From positions 1 to 32,904 of the forward strand of contig CAMFKX010000022.1 in the NCBI GenBank assembly GCA_945957375.1: a DNA stretch of 32,904 nt, read 5' to 3'. This document shows positions 1-7,749 of this stretch, piece by piece. The notes below the pieces were generated by a model that ran no database searches, had not been told where the DNA came from, and was given only the letters and a program-made list of their open reading frames with translations. This DNA comes from an uncultured Roseiarcus sp. Lineage in GTDB: Bacteria; Pseudomonadota; Alphaproteobacteria; Rhizobiales; Beijerinckiaceae. How positions within the stretch are numbered: position 1 is the stretch's first letter; each line of letters begins with the position of its first letter. The translations under genes were made by a program, and so were the position numbers.

Positions 1-788
1 TTGCACATGATGTAGCTCAGGATCGCGCCCGAGGAGCCGACCAGCGCGCCGGTGATGATCAGCGCCAGGTTGCCGAGGGTGAAGCCGATGCCCGCCGCCG
101 CCCAGCCGGAATAGGAGTTGAGCATCGAGATCACGACCGGCATGTCGGCGCCGCCGATCGGGATGATCAGCAGCACGCCGAGCGCGAGCGAAACCAGCGC
201 GATCAGCCAGAACCACGCCGCCGACTGGCTGGCGTAGAACAGCACGATGGAGAACACCAGCAGCACGGCGAGGCCGATGTTGATGGCGTGGCGCTGCGGC
301 AGCATGATCGGCGCGCCCGACATGCGCCCGTCGAGCTTGAGGAAGGCGATGATCGAGCCGGTGAAGGTGATCGCGCCGATGGCGAGGCCGAGCGACATCT
401 CGATGATGCTCGCGGGATGGATGCCGGCGCCCTCCGAGATGCCGAAGGCCTCGGGCGCGTAGAGCGCGCCGGCGGCGACCAGCACCGCGGCGAGGCCGAC
501 CAGCGAGTGGAACATCGCCACCAGCTGCGGCATCGCGGTCATCTGCACGGTGCGGGCGCGCCAGGCGCCGATGCCGCCGCCGATGCCGAAGCCGAGCAGC
601 ACGAGAACCCAGGAGAGGAAGCTGGCCGGCGGCTTGAGCGCCAGCGTGGTCAGGACCGCGAGGCCCATGCCGATCATGCCGTAGCGGTTGCCCTGGCGGG
701 AGGTCGCGGGCGAGGACAGGCCGCGCAGCGCCAGAATGAACAGGATGCCGGCGACGAGGTAGAGGATGGCGGCGAAGTTGGCGTTCAT
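1..788 (-). CDS. pntB: NAD(P) transhydrogenase subunit beta (partial, C-terminus outside window)
   Basis: This is the beta subunit of the proton-translocating NAD(P)+ transhydrogenase, which uses the proton gradient to pass hydride from NADH to NADP+ in the inner membrane. I translated it by hand from the ATG at 788. The N-terminus (MNANFAAILYLVAGILF) and the following sequence give a run of hydrophobic helices, with family landmarks such as MFHSLVGLAAVLVA and a GSIIAFLKL segment. Only about 262 residues of the membrane part are present; the NADP(H)-binding domain III lies beyond position 1. It starts 6 bp after the pntAB stop, so it is the third gene of a pntAA-pntAB-pntB operon. It is absent from the supplied ORF track because it is open at the edge. 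The identification is firm. Confidence 0.95.
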   Translation of the reverse strand, partial: MNANFAAILYLVAGILFILALRGLSSPATSRQGNRYGMIGMGLAVLTTLALKPPASFLSWVLVLLGFGIGGGIGAWRARTVQMTAMPQLVAMFHSLVGLAAVLVAAGALYAPEAFGISEGAGIHPASIIEMSLGLAIGAITFTGSIIAFLKLDGRMSGAPIMLPQRHAINIGLAVLLVFSIVLFYASQSAAWFWLIALVSLALGVLLIIPIGGADMPVVISMLNSYSGWAAAGIGFTLGNLALIITGALVGSSGAILSYIMC

Positions 789-794
789 GGGGCG

Positions 795-1217
795 TCAGCC
801 CTTCTTCTTGTACATCGCGAGCATCCGCTCGGTGACGAGGAACCCGCCGAAGATGTTGACGGACGCGAGGATGAGGGCGAGGAAGCCGACGAACTTGGCG
901 AAATTCGAACCGCTGTCGACGCCGGCGACGCCGACCGAAAGCAGGGCGCCGACCACGATGACCGACGAGATCGCGTTGGTGACCGACATCAGCGGCGTGT
1001 GCAGCGCCGGCGTCACCGACCAGACCACGTAATAGCCGACGAACACCGCCAGCGCGAAGATCGCCAGGCGGAAGACGAACGGGTCGATCGCGCCGCCCGA
1101 GGCGGCGTGGCCGGCGGCGGCGAGCTGGTCGCCATAGGCGTGCGCCGATTGCGCCGCCTGCTGCGCGGCGTCGGTGGCGGCTCTGAGTTTGGCGATGGCG
1201 GCGTCGAGATTGTCCAT
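795..1217 (-). CDS. pntAB: NAD(P) transhydrogenase subunit alpha 2 (membrane part)
   Basis: This is the small membrane subunit (alpha 2, 140 aa) of the three-subunit transhydrogenase found in alphaproteobacteria. In E. coli the same region is the C-terminal part of a single PntA. An N-terminal stretch of about 40 residues rich in Ala and Gln is followed by three to four hydrophobic helices from about residue 45 to 130. These include the family-typical [20 protein letters not shown] segment and the end [18 protein letters not shown]. The ATG at 1217 is preceded by GGAGAGCC as a ribosome site. It lies 38 bp after pntAA and 6 bp before pntB, so it is co-transcribed with both. Nothing odd was seen. 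Confidence 0.95.
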   Translation of the reverse strand: MDNLDAAIAKLRAATDAAQQAAQSAHAYGDQLAAAGHAASGGAIDPFVFRLAIFALAVFVGYYVVWSVTPALHTPLMSVTNAISSVIVVGALLSVGVAGVDSGSNFAKFVGFLALILASVNIFGGFLVTERMLAMYKKKG

Positions 1218-1255
1218 CCGGCTCTCCGGTATTCAGGGGCTGCGGCGGGGCGCGC

Positions 1256-2383
1256 CTACTTGGGCAGGAAGTTGGGGTGGACGACCGCGCCGCCCCGGGT
1301 GAGGCAGGTGGCCTTGACCAGTTCGTCGTCCCAGTTGACCGCGAGCGCCTTGTTCGGCTTGTCGATCAGGGTCTCGACGAAGGCGAACAGGTTGCGGGCG
1401 TAGAGCGCCGAGGCGGTCGCGCCGAGGCGGATGACGCTGGACGAGCCGACGATCTTGACGCCGTTCGCGGTCGTCACGATCTCGCCCGCGCGGGCGCCCT
1501 CGACGTTGCCGCCGCGCTCGACCGCAAGGTCGACCAGCACCGATCCCGGGCGCATCGAGGCGACCATCGCCGCGGTGACGAGGCGGGGGGCCGGGCGGCC
1601 GGGGATCAGCGCGGTGGTGACGACGATGTCCTGCTTGGCGATGTGGGTCGCGATCAGCGCCGCCTGCTTGGCCTTGTAGGCGTCCGACATCTCCTTGGCG
1701 TAGCCGCCGGCGGTCTCGGCCTGCTTGAACTCCTCGTCCTCGACGGCGACGAACTTGGCCCCGAGCGATTCGACCTGCTCCTTGGTGGCCGGACGGACGT
1801 CGGTCGCGGTCACGATCGCGCCGAGGCGGCGCGCCGTCGCGATCGCCTGAAGTCCGGCGACGCCGACGCCCATGATGAACGACTTGGCCGCCGGGACGGT
1901 GCCCGCAGGCGTCATCATCATCGGAAACGCGCGGCCGTATTCCGCCGCGGCGTCGACCACCGCGCGATAGCCCGCGAGATTGGCCTGGCTGGAGAGAATG
2001 TCCATCACCTGAGCGCGGGTGATGCGCGGCATCAGCTCCATCGCGAAGGCGGAGGCGCCGGACCCGGCCAGCGCCTGGATCGCGTCGGTCGCGCCGTAGG
2101 GGTCCATCGCGGCGATCACGAGCGCGCCGGACTTGAGCGCGGCGATCTCGTTCGCCTGAGGTCTGCGCACCTTGAGCACGACGTCCGCGCCGAGGGCCTC
2201 CCCCTCGGACACGAGGCGCGCGCCGGCGGCCTGATAGTCGGCGTCCGGGACGCCCGCCTTGACGCCGGCGCCGTGCTCGACCGCCACTTCGGCGCCGAGG
2301 CCGATGAACTTCTTGACGGTTTCCGGGGTGGCCGCGACGCGGGTCTCCGCCGGGTCCTTCTCGGCGGGCACTCCAATCAACAT
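1256..2383 (-). CDS. pntAA: NAD(P) transhydrogenase subunit alpha 1 (NAD(H)-binding)
   Basis: This is the soluble NAD(H)-binding subunit (alpha 1) of the proton-translocating transhydrogenase, 375 aa. The protein opens MLIGVPAEKDPAETRVAATP, the usual start of the alanine dehydrogenase/PntA family. It carries a Rossmann glycine motif (GVGVAGLQAIATARRLGA, about residue 170), the loop ATDVRPATKEQVESLGAKF, and the segment VVTTALIPGRPAPRL. The ORF track extends to 2482, but the first 33 extra codons have no family character. The ATG at 2383 with GGGGATGAC upstream gives the correct N-terminus. It is the first gene of the pnt operon, with 157 bp separating it from the fliJ-like gene upstream, enough for its own promoter. 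Confidence 0.95.
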   Translation of the reverse strand: MLIGVPAEKDPAETRVAATPETVKKFIGLGAEVAVEHGAGVKAGVPDADYQAAGARLVSEGEALGADVVLKVRRPQANEIAALKSGALVIAAMDPYGATDAIQALAGSGASAFAMELMPRITRAQVMDILSSQANLAGYRAVVDAAAEYGRAFPMMMTPAGTVPAAKSFIMGVGVAGLQAIATARRLGAIVTATDVRPATKEQVESLGAKFVAVEDEEFKQAETAGGYAKEMSDAYKAKQAALIATHIAKQDIVVTTALIPGRPAPRLVTAAMVASMRPGSVLVDLAVERGGNVEGARAGEIVTTANGVKIVGSSSVIRLGATASALYARNLFAFVETLIDKPNKALAVNWDDELVKATCLTRGGAVVHPNFLPK

Positions 2384-2540
2384 GTCATCCCCCGTCACCA
2401 ACCTGGAACGGCTGCCTAGCCCGTCTGCGCTTATGGGCCGCGGATCGGCGATGCGGCCAGCTCCGCAACGCCGCAGTTCCATAGATCATCGCCGCCTTCG
2501 CCGCAACGCGACGTCGGTATGAGCGGCGCGGTCTCGAAGC

Positions 2541-2909
2541 TCAGGCGCGCGCGGCGACGTCGGCCGGGCGATCGCCGCTCTTGTCCCGGCTTTCCAGCGC
2601 CTCCGCCTTGACGAGGTCGGCCTGCGCCGCGTCCTGCGCCGCCTTGGCGTCGTCGAGCTGCCCCGCCAGCTCGGCGATCGAGCTCTTCAGGTTGTCGCGC
2701 CGCGCGGAGGCGGCCCGGGCGTAGGTCGGATAGGCGAAATGGCGGGGATCGGCGATGCCGGCGCGCTTCTCCTCGTTGGCGATCTCGCGATCGAGCTCCC
2801 CCGACATGCGCCCGAACTCGGCGATCATCTGTTCGATCTGGCGGACCCTGCGCCGCCTCTCTTCGAGCTGAAAGCGCTTGAGACGGATCAGCGTGTCCCG
2901 CGACTTCAT
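2541..2909 (-). CDS. fliJ: FliJ-like flagellar export coiled-coil protein
   Basis: The 122-aa protein is almost entirely charged helix. It starts MKSRDTLIRLKRFQLEERRRRVRQIEQMI and continues with long heptad-like stretches to about residue 105. This is the size and character of alphaproteobacterial FliJ, the small stalk protein that links the FliI ATPase to the flagellar export gate. In several Rhizobiales a fliI-fliJ pair lies divergently beside ctrA, and the position next to ctrA here supports the call. No fliI is seen in the window; the downstream neighbour is the pnt operon. The assignment rests on coiled-coil character plus context, since FliJ proteins are poorly conserved. Confidence 0.75.
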   Translation of the reverse strand: MKSRDTLIRLKRFQLEERRRRVRQIEQMIAEFGRMSGELDREIANEEKRAGIADPRHFAYPTYARAASARRDNLKSSIAELAGQLDDAKAAQDAAQADLVKAEALESRDKSGDRPADVAARA

Positions 2910-3439
2910 TCCCGCTCGCTCCCTGCACCAGCCTCTCGTTCCGACGTCGAACTCTCATTCACGACCACGAGACAGAGCGATCTTGGCGCCGGAAGGTTTC
3001 GCTTTCCTTACCTGTTCGTTCGCCAGAGGCGTCCGCCTGGCGCAAGCGCGGCGCGTTAGCGTTTCGTTTACGCGCTTCGTTAACAATCCGGACCTGGCGC
3101 ACGCGCACGCGAAATAAATTCCTCGTCCGACGGCTGTCCGAAGCTCCGGCCGGAGCTTGGTGAATTCCGAGTCGCATGAATCGCTTGGGGCCATAAGCTG
3201 AAGTGAAACATTAAAAAGTGAAAATGAAATTCATTCGTTATGACAGAGGCTTATCCAAACGTTAGGGATATTGGTTAGGGGGTTGAAGGAAGGAATCATG
3301 TTTTGTTAACCAATGGCGGTCACTCTTCGTTTCGAATCAGTCTGGGCTGCAGGTCCGCCTGCGCGCCCCCGAGGGCTGGGCGTAAAGCGACGTACGGAAC
3401 CGCGGTCAAACAGCAAGAAGGCGAGGCGGGGAGCCTAAC
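2910..3439. promoter_or_regulatory. ctrA / fliJ divergent control region with four GANTC sites
   Basis: This 530-bp non-coding stretch is clearly richer in A/T than its surroundings between about 3195 and 3312. It holds four GANTC sequences, the CcrM methylation site, at 3169 (GAGTC), 3178 (GAATC), 3293 (GAATC) and 3334 (GAATC). TTAAC half-sites of the kind bound by CtrA occur at 3080-3084 and 3306-3310. A looser pair TTAG-N7-TTTAC lies at 3056-3071. An inverted repeat AATGAA-A-TTCATT lies at 3223-3235, and GTTAGGG occurs twice, at 3261 and 3274. The ORFs the track reports here have no family features. That CcrM, GcrA and CtrA act here is inferred from known ctrA promoters. Confidence 0.6.
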
Positions 3440-4141
3440 ATGCGCGTTTTATTGATCGAGGACGACGCGGCGACCGCGCAGAGCATCGAACTCATGTTGA
3501 AGTCGGAAAACTTCAACGTCTACGCGACCGACCTCGGCGAGGAGGGGATCGATCTCGGCAAGCTGTACGACTACGACATCATCCTGCTCGACCTCAACCT
3601 GCCCGACATGTCCGGCTATGAAGTGCTGCGCTCGCTGAGGGTGACCAAGATCAAGACGCCGATCCTGATCCTGTCGGGCATGGCGGGGATCGAGGACAAG
3701 GTCAAAGGCCTCGGCCACGGCGCCGACGACTACCTGACCAAACCCTTCCACAAGGACGAACTGATCGCGCGCATCCACGCCATCGTCCGCCGCTCGAAGG
3801 GCCACGCCCAGTCGGTGATCATCACCGGCGATCTGACCGTCAATCTCGACCAGAAGACCGTCGACGTCGACGGCGCCCGGGTGCATCTGACCGGCAAGGA
3901 ATACCAGATGCTGGAGCTGCTTTCGCTCCGCAAGGGCACCACGCTGACGAAAGAGATGTTCCTCAACCACCTCTACGGCGGGATGGACGAGCCGGAGCTC
4001 AAGATCATCGACGTCTTCATCTGCAAGCTGCGCAAGAAGCTGGCGGTAGCCTCCGGCGGCCGCAACTACATCGAGACGGTCTGGGGCCGCGGCTACGTGC
4101 TTCGCGAGCCTTCGCCGAACGAGGAGCGGATCACCGCCTGA
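3440..4141 (+). CDS. ctrA: Cell cycle response regulator CtrA
   Basis: CtrA is an OmpR-type response regulator that controls DNA replication, division, flagella and DNA methylation in alphaproteobacteria. The 233-aa protein has a receiver domain (residues 1-120) with the acidic pair E8/D9, the phosphorylated D51 in [17 protein letters not shown], and the lysine in [16 protein letters not shown] winged-helix DNA-binding domain follows (about 125-225), with [17 protein letters not shown] and [10 protein letters not shown]. The sequence is close to textbook CtrA throughout. In Caulobacter the protein ends in Ala-Ala for ClpXP; here the end is RITA, close to that pattern. It is likely regulated by GANTC methylation and autoregulation. 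Confidence 0.97.
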   Translation: MRVLLIEDDAATAQSIELMLKSENFNVYATDLGEEGIDLGKLYDYDIILLDLNLPDMSGYEVLRSLRVTKIKTPILILSGMAGIEDKVKGLGHGADDYLTKPFHKDELIARIHAIVRRSKGHAQSVIITGDLTVNLDQKTVDVDGARVHLTGKEYQMLELLSLRKGTTLTKEMFLNHLYGGMDEPELKIIDVFICKLRKKLAVASGGRNYIETVWGRGYVLREPSPNEERITA

Positions 4142-4152
4142 GCGCCCGGCGG

Positions 4153-4170
4153 GCCAGACGCGGGTCTGGC
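4153..4170 (+). terminator. Hairpin after ctrA
   Basis: GCCAGAC-GCGG-GTCTGGC forms a perfect 7-bp stem with a 4-nt loop, 11 bp after the ctrA stop. No T-run follows directly, so it is a weak candidate for an intrinsic terminator or an RNA 3'-end stabiliser. Confidence 0.45.
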
Positions 4171-4284
4171 GCCGCCCGTCTTGGCTCACCCGCCTCTCAC
4201 CCTCAGTGATTTTGCAGAACCCTCCGCACACTCTTGTGGATAGCCGGGCGCAGGCTGCGACGCTAGCGGCGGCGTTCGCGCGAG

Positions 4285-6423
4285 TCAGTGCGTCTTCAGC
4301 CAGGCGCGCAGGAACTGGTTCATCATCGCGTCGGCGACCGCGGCGTGGCCTTCGGCGGTGCGATGGAAGGCGCCGCCGTAGAGCGAGGCCATCACGAGCT
4401 GCAGGCGGTCGGCGATCGGCGGCAGCACGGTCAGGCCGGAGGCGCAGGAAAAGCCGAACGGGCAGTCGATCTGGGTGTTCGCCTTCAGGTAGGAATCGTT
4501 CATCGTGACGAACAACCGCCGGCGCGGCGCATAGGGCAGGAAGTCGGCGGGCGAGGTCGGGACGAAGCCGTCGCCGGCGGCGTCGGCGCGCGGCATCCGC
4601 CCCTCGGTCCGCTCCGCGGAATCGGCGAAAGCGCAGACGCCCCGTCCGGCGAACGGCTTCTGGGTGTCGACGAACTGGAACCGCGTCGGGTTGTCCCAGC
4701 CCGGCCCGCATGTCCAGTCGGGCCGGGTCGTGCAGCGCAGCACGTCGAAGAAGCCGATCTGGTGATGGTGGCTCGGAACGCCGAGCACGTAGTCGACGAC
4801 CTTCTGCAGGGCCTGCGGCTGGAAGCGGAACCGGCTCACCCCGTCGAGGCCGGCGGTCCCGGAGCAGCGCCGGCCGTTCTCGTCGACGGCGAGGTTCTCG
4901 TAATCGGTCTGAACCACCTGCGCGGCGTCGACGTCGAGCAGCGTCTCGATCGCGCCCGCCGCGATCTGAAGCCGCTCGCGCACCATCGTCAGATAGGCGC
5001 GCACCGGCGCGAACATGAATTTGCCGCCGCCGAGCCATTCGGAGATCTGGGCGACGGGGGCCGCGTCGCCGGCGGACTTCAGGATCCCCGACGCGACCAT
5101 CGGCGCGAAGCCGACGTCGTTGCCGCCGAGCGACAGGAACACCAGATCGGGCGCGCGCTTGAGATGGGCGCAGCGCTTCAGCGCCACGGCGTCGGACGAC
5201 ACGATCGTCTTCTCGCCCCATGTCTTCGGCTTCGGCAGGACATAGTCCTTCTCGATCGTCAGCGGTTCGTCGCAGAGAAGGTTCAGCGCCGCCTGGAGCT
5301 GCGAGGGCACCGCGCCGTCTGGCGCGGTCAGAAGCTCGCGCGCCTTCATCGGTCCGAACACGCCTTCGAGCGCGTCCGCGCCGGAGCAGGCGAGGTGGAT
5401 CAGCGTGACGGCGCGATGCGGATCCTCGAGGGCGAGTTCGAGCGCGGCCCGGAACTGATGGGAATATTGCGAGCGGTGGCAGTCGGGGCTCGTCCAGCCG
5501 GCCCGGGCGGCGTAATAGGCCTCGGCGTCGGCCTGGCTGGCGAAGCCGTCATTCGGCGCCGGCGCCGCGACGCCGCTCGCGGTCCAGCGCAACGGCCAGC
5601 CGCCGAGCGCCGGCCGGCTCGGATCGAACGAATCGCCATAGGTGATGTTGGTCGGCGGGGCGGCGAAGCGGATCGGGACGTCGGGGTTGCCCTCGCCCGA
5701 GCCGAAGGAATCGCCGAGCCCGAGGATGAGCGTGTCCTTGACGACGACGGTCTCGCGCGCAAGCTCCTGTCCGCCCGCGTCGCGCACGACGAGCACGCCG
5801 CCGTCGCCCGCCTCGCCCGGATGGTAGGGCACGTCGTGGATGAAGACGGATTGGGCGCAGGGGGCGCGCTCGGTCTCGGCCGCGCCCGAGGCGGGCGTCA
5901 GGGTCCATGCGCATTCGCCGGCGTGGGCCGCGGCCAGCGGCGGCGCGAGGCGCGCCTCGATCGCGTGGACGGCGGGTTTGACGTAGTCCTCGTCGCGGGA
6001 CTCGTGCGGTCCGCTGGCGCGCCGACAGGCGCGGGCGTAGCGGAAGGGCTTTCCCTGCGCCTGCGCGAAGCCGAGGTAGCAGGTCTCGCCCTCGCCGACG
6101 CTGTCGTGCGCCCAGCCGAGCCGATCGGTCTCGAAATTCCGCCCGCTCCAGGTCGCCCGGCACCGGTCCGGCGTCGACGGGTCGGCGCAGTTGCGCGCGT
6201 TGAGCGCGTTCTCGGTCGCTTGCACGAAAGCCGGCGGCGTCGCCCCCGCTTCGGCGGCGAGCCGGGCGAATTGCGCCCGATGGCGCTCGAACTGACGGTC
6301 GCTCTTGTAGAAGCGGAACGGATTGTAGACCGACCAGACGATTCCCGGCCCGTCGGCCTTGGCCGGGCCCCCCGCGCCCGACGCCAGCAGCAGCAGCGCA
6401 ACCAGAGTCGCGTGTCGCGTCAT
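4285..6423 (-). CDS. Secreted SGNH/GDSL-family hydrolase, large
   Basis: The 712-aa protein starts with a signal peptide (MTRHATLVALLLLASGAGGPAKA). The GDSL block is LGLGDSFGSGEGN with the nucleophile Ser at about residue 239. Block III is SLGGNDVGF with Asn at about 435. Histidines in FHRTAEGH near 687-693 supply the late catalytic His, but the usual Asp three before it is not obvious. The roughly 220 residues before the GDSL block form an extra N-terminal region, and the protein is far longer than a standard SGNH esterase (200-300 aa). Several Cys suggest disulfides in the periplasm. It may act on lipid or polysaccharide esters, but the substrate cannot be told. It is single and convergent with ctrA. 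Confidence 0.85.
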   Translation of the reverse strand: MTRHATLVALLLLASGAGGPAKADGPGIVWSVYNPFRFYKSDRQFERHRAQFARLAAEAGATPPAFVQATENALNARNCADPSTPDRCRATWSGRNFETDRLGWAHDSVGEGETCYLGFAQAQGKPFRYARACRRASGPHESRDEDYVKPAVHAIEARLAPPLAAAHAGECAWTLTPASGAAETERAPCAQSVFIHDVPYHPGEAGDGGVLVVRDAGGQELARETVVVKDTLILGLGDSFGSGEGNPDVPIRFAAPPTNITYGDSFDPSRPALGGWPLRWTASGVAAPAPNDGFASQADAEAYYAARAGWTSPDCHRSQYSHQFRAALELALEDPHRAVTLIHLACSGADALEGVFGPMKARELLTAPDGAVPSQLQAALNLLCDEPLTIEKDYVLPKPKTWGEKTIVSSDAVALKRCAHLKRAPDLVFLSLGGNDVGFAPMVASGILKSAGDAAPVAQISEWLGGGKFMFAPVRAYLTMVRERLQIAAGAIETLLDVDAAQVVQTDYENLAVDENGRRCSGTAGLDGVSRFRFQPQALQKVVDYVLGVPSHHHQIGFFDVLRCTTRPDWTCGPGWDNPTRFQFVDTQKPFAGRGVCAFADSAERTEGRMPRADAAGDGFVPTSPADFLPYAPRRRLFVTMNDSYLKANTQIDCPFGFSCASGLTVLPPIADRLQLVMASLYGGAFHRTAEGHAAVADAMMNQFLRAWLKTH

Positions 6424-6509
6424 GTCCGCCTCCGGCCACGCCGACCCCGCGGCGACAGTCGTTAACGCTTCATTTATGCGGCCGGCGTTCGGGCAAAGTC
6501 AAACGCGCC

Positions 6510-6733
6510 GCGGGTTCGGCAGGGCAATCGCTTTAAGCAACTTGCGCGCCGGCGGTGAGCGTCCCCGCCCCCTTGTGGGGGCGGGACAGGGTGGGGGGTC
6601 TCGCTGACCCTTCAATTTCGCGCTTTCTAACGCCAAACGGCGAGGCCGGCGCGACCCCCCTCCTCAATCCTCCCCCGCAAGGGGGGAGGAGGCGCCGCGC
6701 CGGAGCTTCAAGCGATTGCCCTGGCGGGTTCGG
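6510..6733. mobile_element. MITE-like element with 19-bp inverted ends and 10-bp flanking direct repeats
   Basis: The left end CAGGGCAATCGCTTTAAGC (6520-6538) and the right end GCTTCAAGCGATTGCCCTG (6705-6723) are inverted copies differing at one base. Immediately outside both ends lies the same 10 bp, GCGGGTTCGG (6510-6519 and 6724-6733), as expected for a target-site duplication. The interior of about 166 bp has no credible ORF. It holds two strong palindromes, one around CCGCCCCCTTGTGGGGGCGG (6565-6585) and one around CTCCCCCGCAAGGGGGGAG (6660-6679). I see no transposase, so this would be a non-autonomous element moved in trans. The IS family was not identified. Confidence 0.75.
6557..6609 (+). 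repeat. Dispersed intergenic palindromic repeat, short form
   Basis: GAGCGTCCCCGCCCCC followed by TTGTGGGGGCGGGACAGGG and GTGGGGGGTC forms a GC-rich hairpin plus tail. A related copy lies in inverse orientation at about 13115-13202, where the hairpin is enlarged by an extra roughly 34 nt arm. The copy here sits inside the MITE-like element. Confidence 0.7.
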
Positions 6734-6833
6734 AGCGGCGCGCGGGGGCCGGCCGGTTTGTCGTTCGGCTCGGTTTTGCTAGGGTCGGCGCGCTGCGCGC
6801 CGGGACGAGGCGGGCGAGTCGGGGGCTTCCGGG

Positions 6834-7661
6834 ATGCAGGGACGGTTTCGAGGACTTTTCGCCGCGGCGGCGCTGGCGGCGCTCGCCCTCGGCGCGCCGG
6901 CGCGCGCGGGCGAAGATTGCGGCCACGGGCCGGAAGGCTTCAGCCAGTGGCTCGCCGCCTTCAAGGGCGTGGCGGCGCGCGACGGCGTCTCGGCCGCCTC
7001 GTTCGAGGCCGCGCTCGGCGGGACCAGCTACGATTCGTCGGTCGGCGCGCACGATCGCGGCGTAGTGCGGCTTGGCTCCAATTTCGAGAGTTTTTCCGCG
7101 GCGCACGTGACCCCCGGCATCGTCGCGCGCGGCAAGTCCCTGATGGCGAAGAACGCCGCGACGCTCCAGGCGATCGAGCAGCGTTTCGGCGTGCCCGGCG
7201 CGATCCTGGTCGCGATCTGGGGGCTCGAGACCAGCTTCGGCGGCGACAACGGCGCCTATCCGACCTTCGCGGCGCTGGCGACGCTCGCCTGGGACTGTCG
7301 CCGCGCCGACCGCTTTCGCGCCGAGCTGATCGACGCGCTGACCCTCGTCGAGAAGGGCGTCTGGCCCAATCCCAAGGCGCTGCGCGGCGCCTGGGCGGGC
7401 GAGATCGGCCAGACCCAGCTCATGCCCTCGGCGGTGATGATGTACGCGACCACGCCCGACGGCGCCGGGACGCCGGACATCATCCACAATTCCGGCGACG
7501 CGCTCGCCTCGACCGCCGCCTTCCTCGCCGCGCACGGCTGGAAGCGCGGCGAGCCGTGGAACGAGGGCCAGCCGAACTTCCCGGCGATCCTCGAATGGAA
7601 CGCCGCGCCGATCTACGCCAAGACGATCGCGCTGTTCGCCGACCGGCTCGCCGGCCGATGA
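6834..7661 (+). CDS. Lytic murein transglycosylase, MltB type (SLT family 3)
   Basis: This is a periplasmic enzyme that cleaves the MurNAc-GlcNAc bond of peptidoglycan to leave a 1,6-anhydro product. The 275-aa protein starts with a signal peptide (MQGRFRGLFAAAALAALALGAPARA). It contains the family catalytic segment AIWGLETSFGGDNGAYPTF with the likely catalytic Glu at residue 132, then WAGEIGQTQLMPSAVMMYA, a hallmark of the MltB group. No lipobox Cys is visible at the cleavage point, so it looks soluble rather than lipid anchored. It is shorter than E. coli MltB (361 aa) and lacks a C-terminal peptidoglycan-binding domain. A 7-bp palindrome GGCGCGC-T-GCGCGCC lies 33 bp before the start. Confidence 0.9.
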   Translation: MQGRFRGLFAAAALAALALGAPARAGEDCGHGPEGFSQWLAAFKGVAARDGVSAASFEAALGGTSYDSSVGAHDRGVVRLGSNFESFSAAHVTPGIVARGKSLMAKNAATLQAIEQRFGVPGAILVAIWGLETSFGGDNGAYPTFAALATLAWDCRRADRFRAELIDALTLVEKGVWPNPKALRGAWAGEIGQTQLMPSAVMMYATTPDGAGTPDIIHNSGDALASTAAFLAAHGWKRGEPWNEGQPNFPAILEWNAAPIYAKTIALFADRLAGR

Positions 7662-7677
7662 CGCCGTCGCCGGCGCG

Positions 7678-7707
7678 TTGACTTGGCGCGTTTCGCGCCG
7701 ATATGAC
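7678..7707 (+). promoter_or_regulatory. Putative promoter with palindromic spacer before the glycosyltransferase
   Basis: TTGACT (7678-7683) and TATGAC (7702-7707) are separated by 18 bp. The spacer contains the perfect inverted repeat GGCGCG-TTT-CGCGCC (7685-7699), which could be a repressor site. It lies 43 bp before the GTG start at 7750. Confidence 0.4.
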
Positions 7708-7749
7708 CGCGCGCGGCCGCAGCGGCGGCTCGCGCAAGCGGAGCGTTGA

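Noticed and set aside
288-1403. 371-aa plus-strand ORF over the pnt operon
   Set aside because: It is antisense to three firmly identified pnt genes and reads as an Arg/Ala/Asp-rich shadow typical of GC-rich DNA.
3056-3071. Full CtrA box TTAG-N7-TTTAC upstream of ctrA
   Set aside because: Two mismatches from TTAA-N7-TTAAC make it too weak to call as a site; only noted in the control region entry.
4288-6465. 725-aa plus-strand ORF antisense to the SGNH hydrolase
   Set aside because: No motif, shadow composition; the opposite strand has a signal peptide and catalytic blocks.
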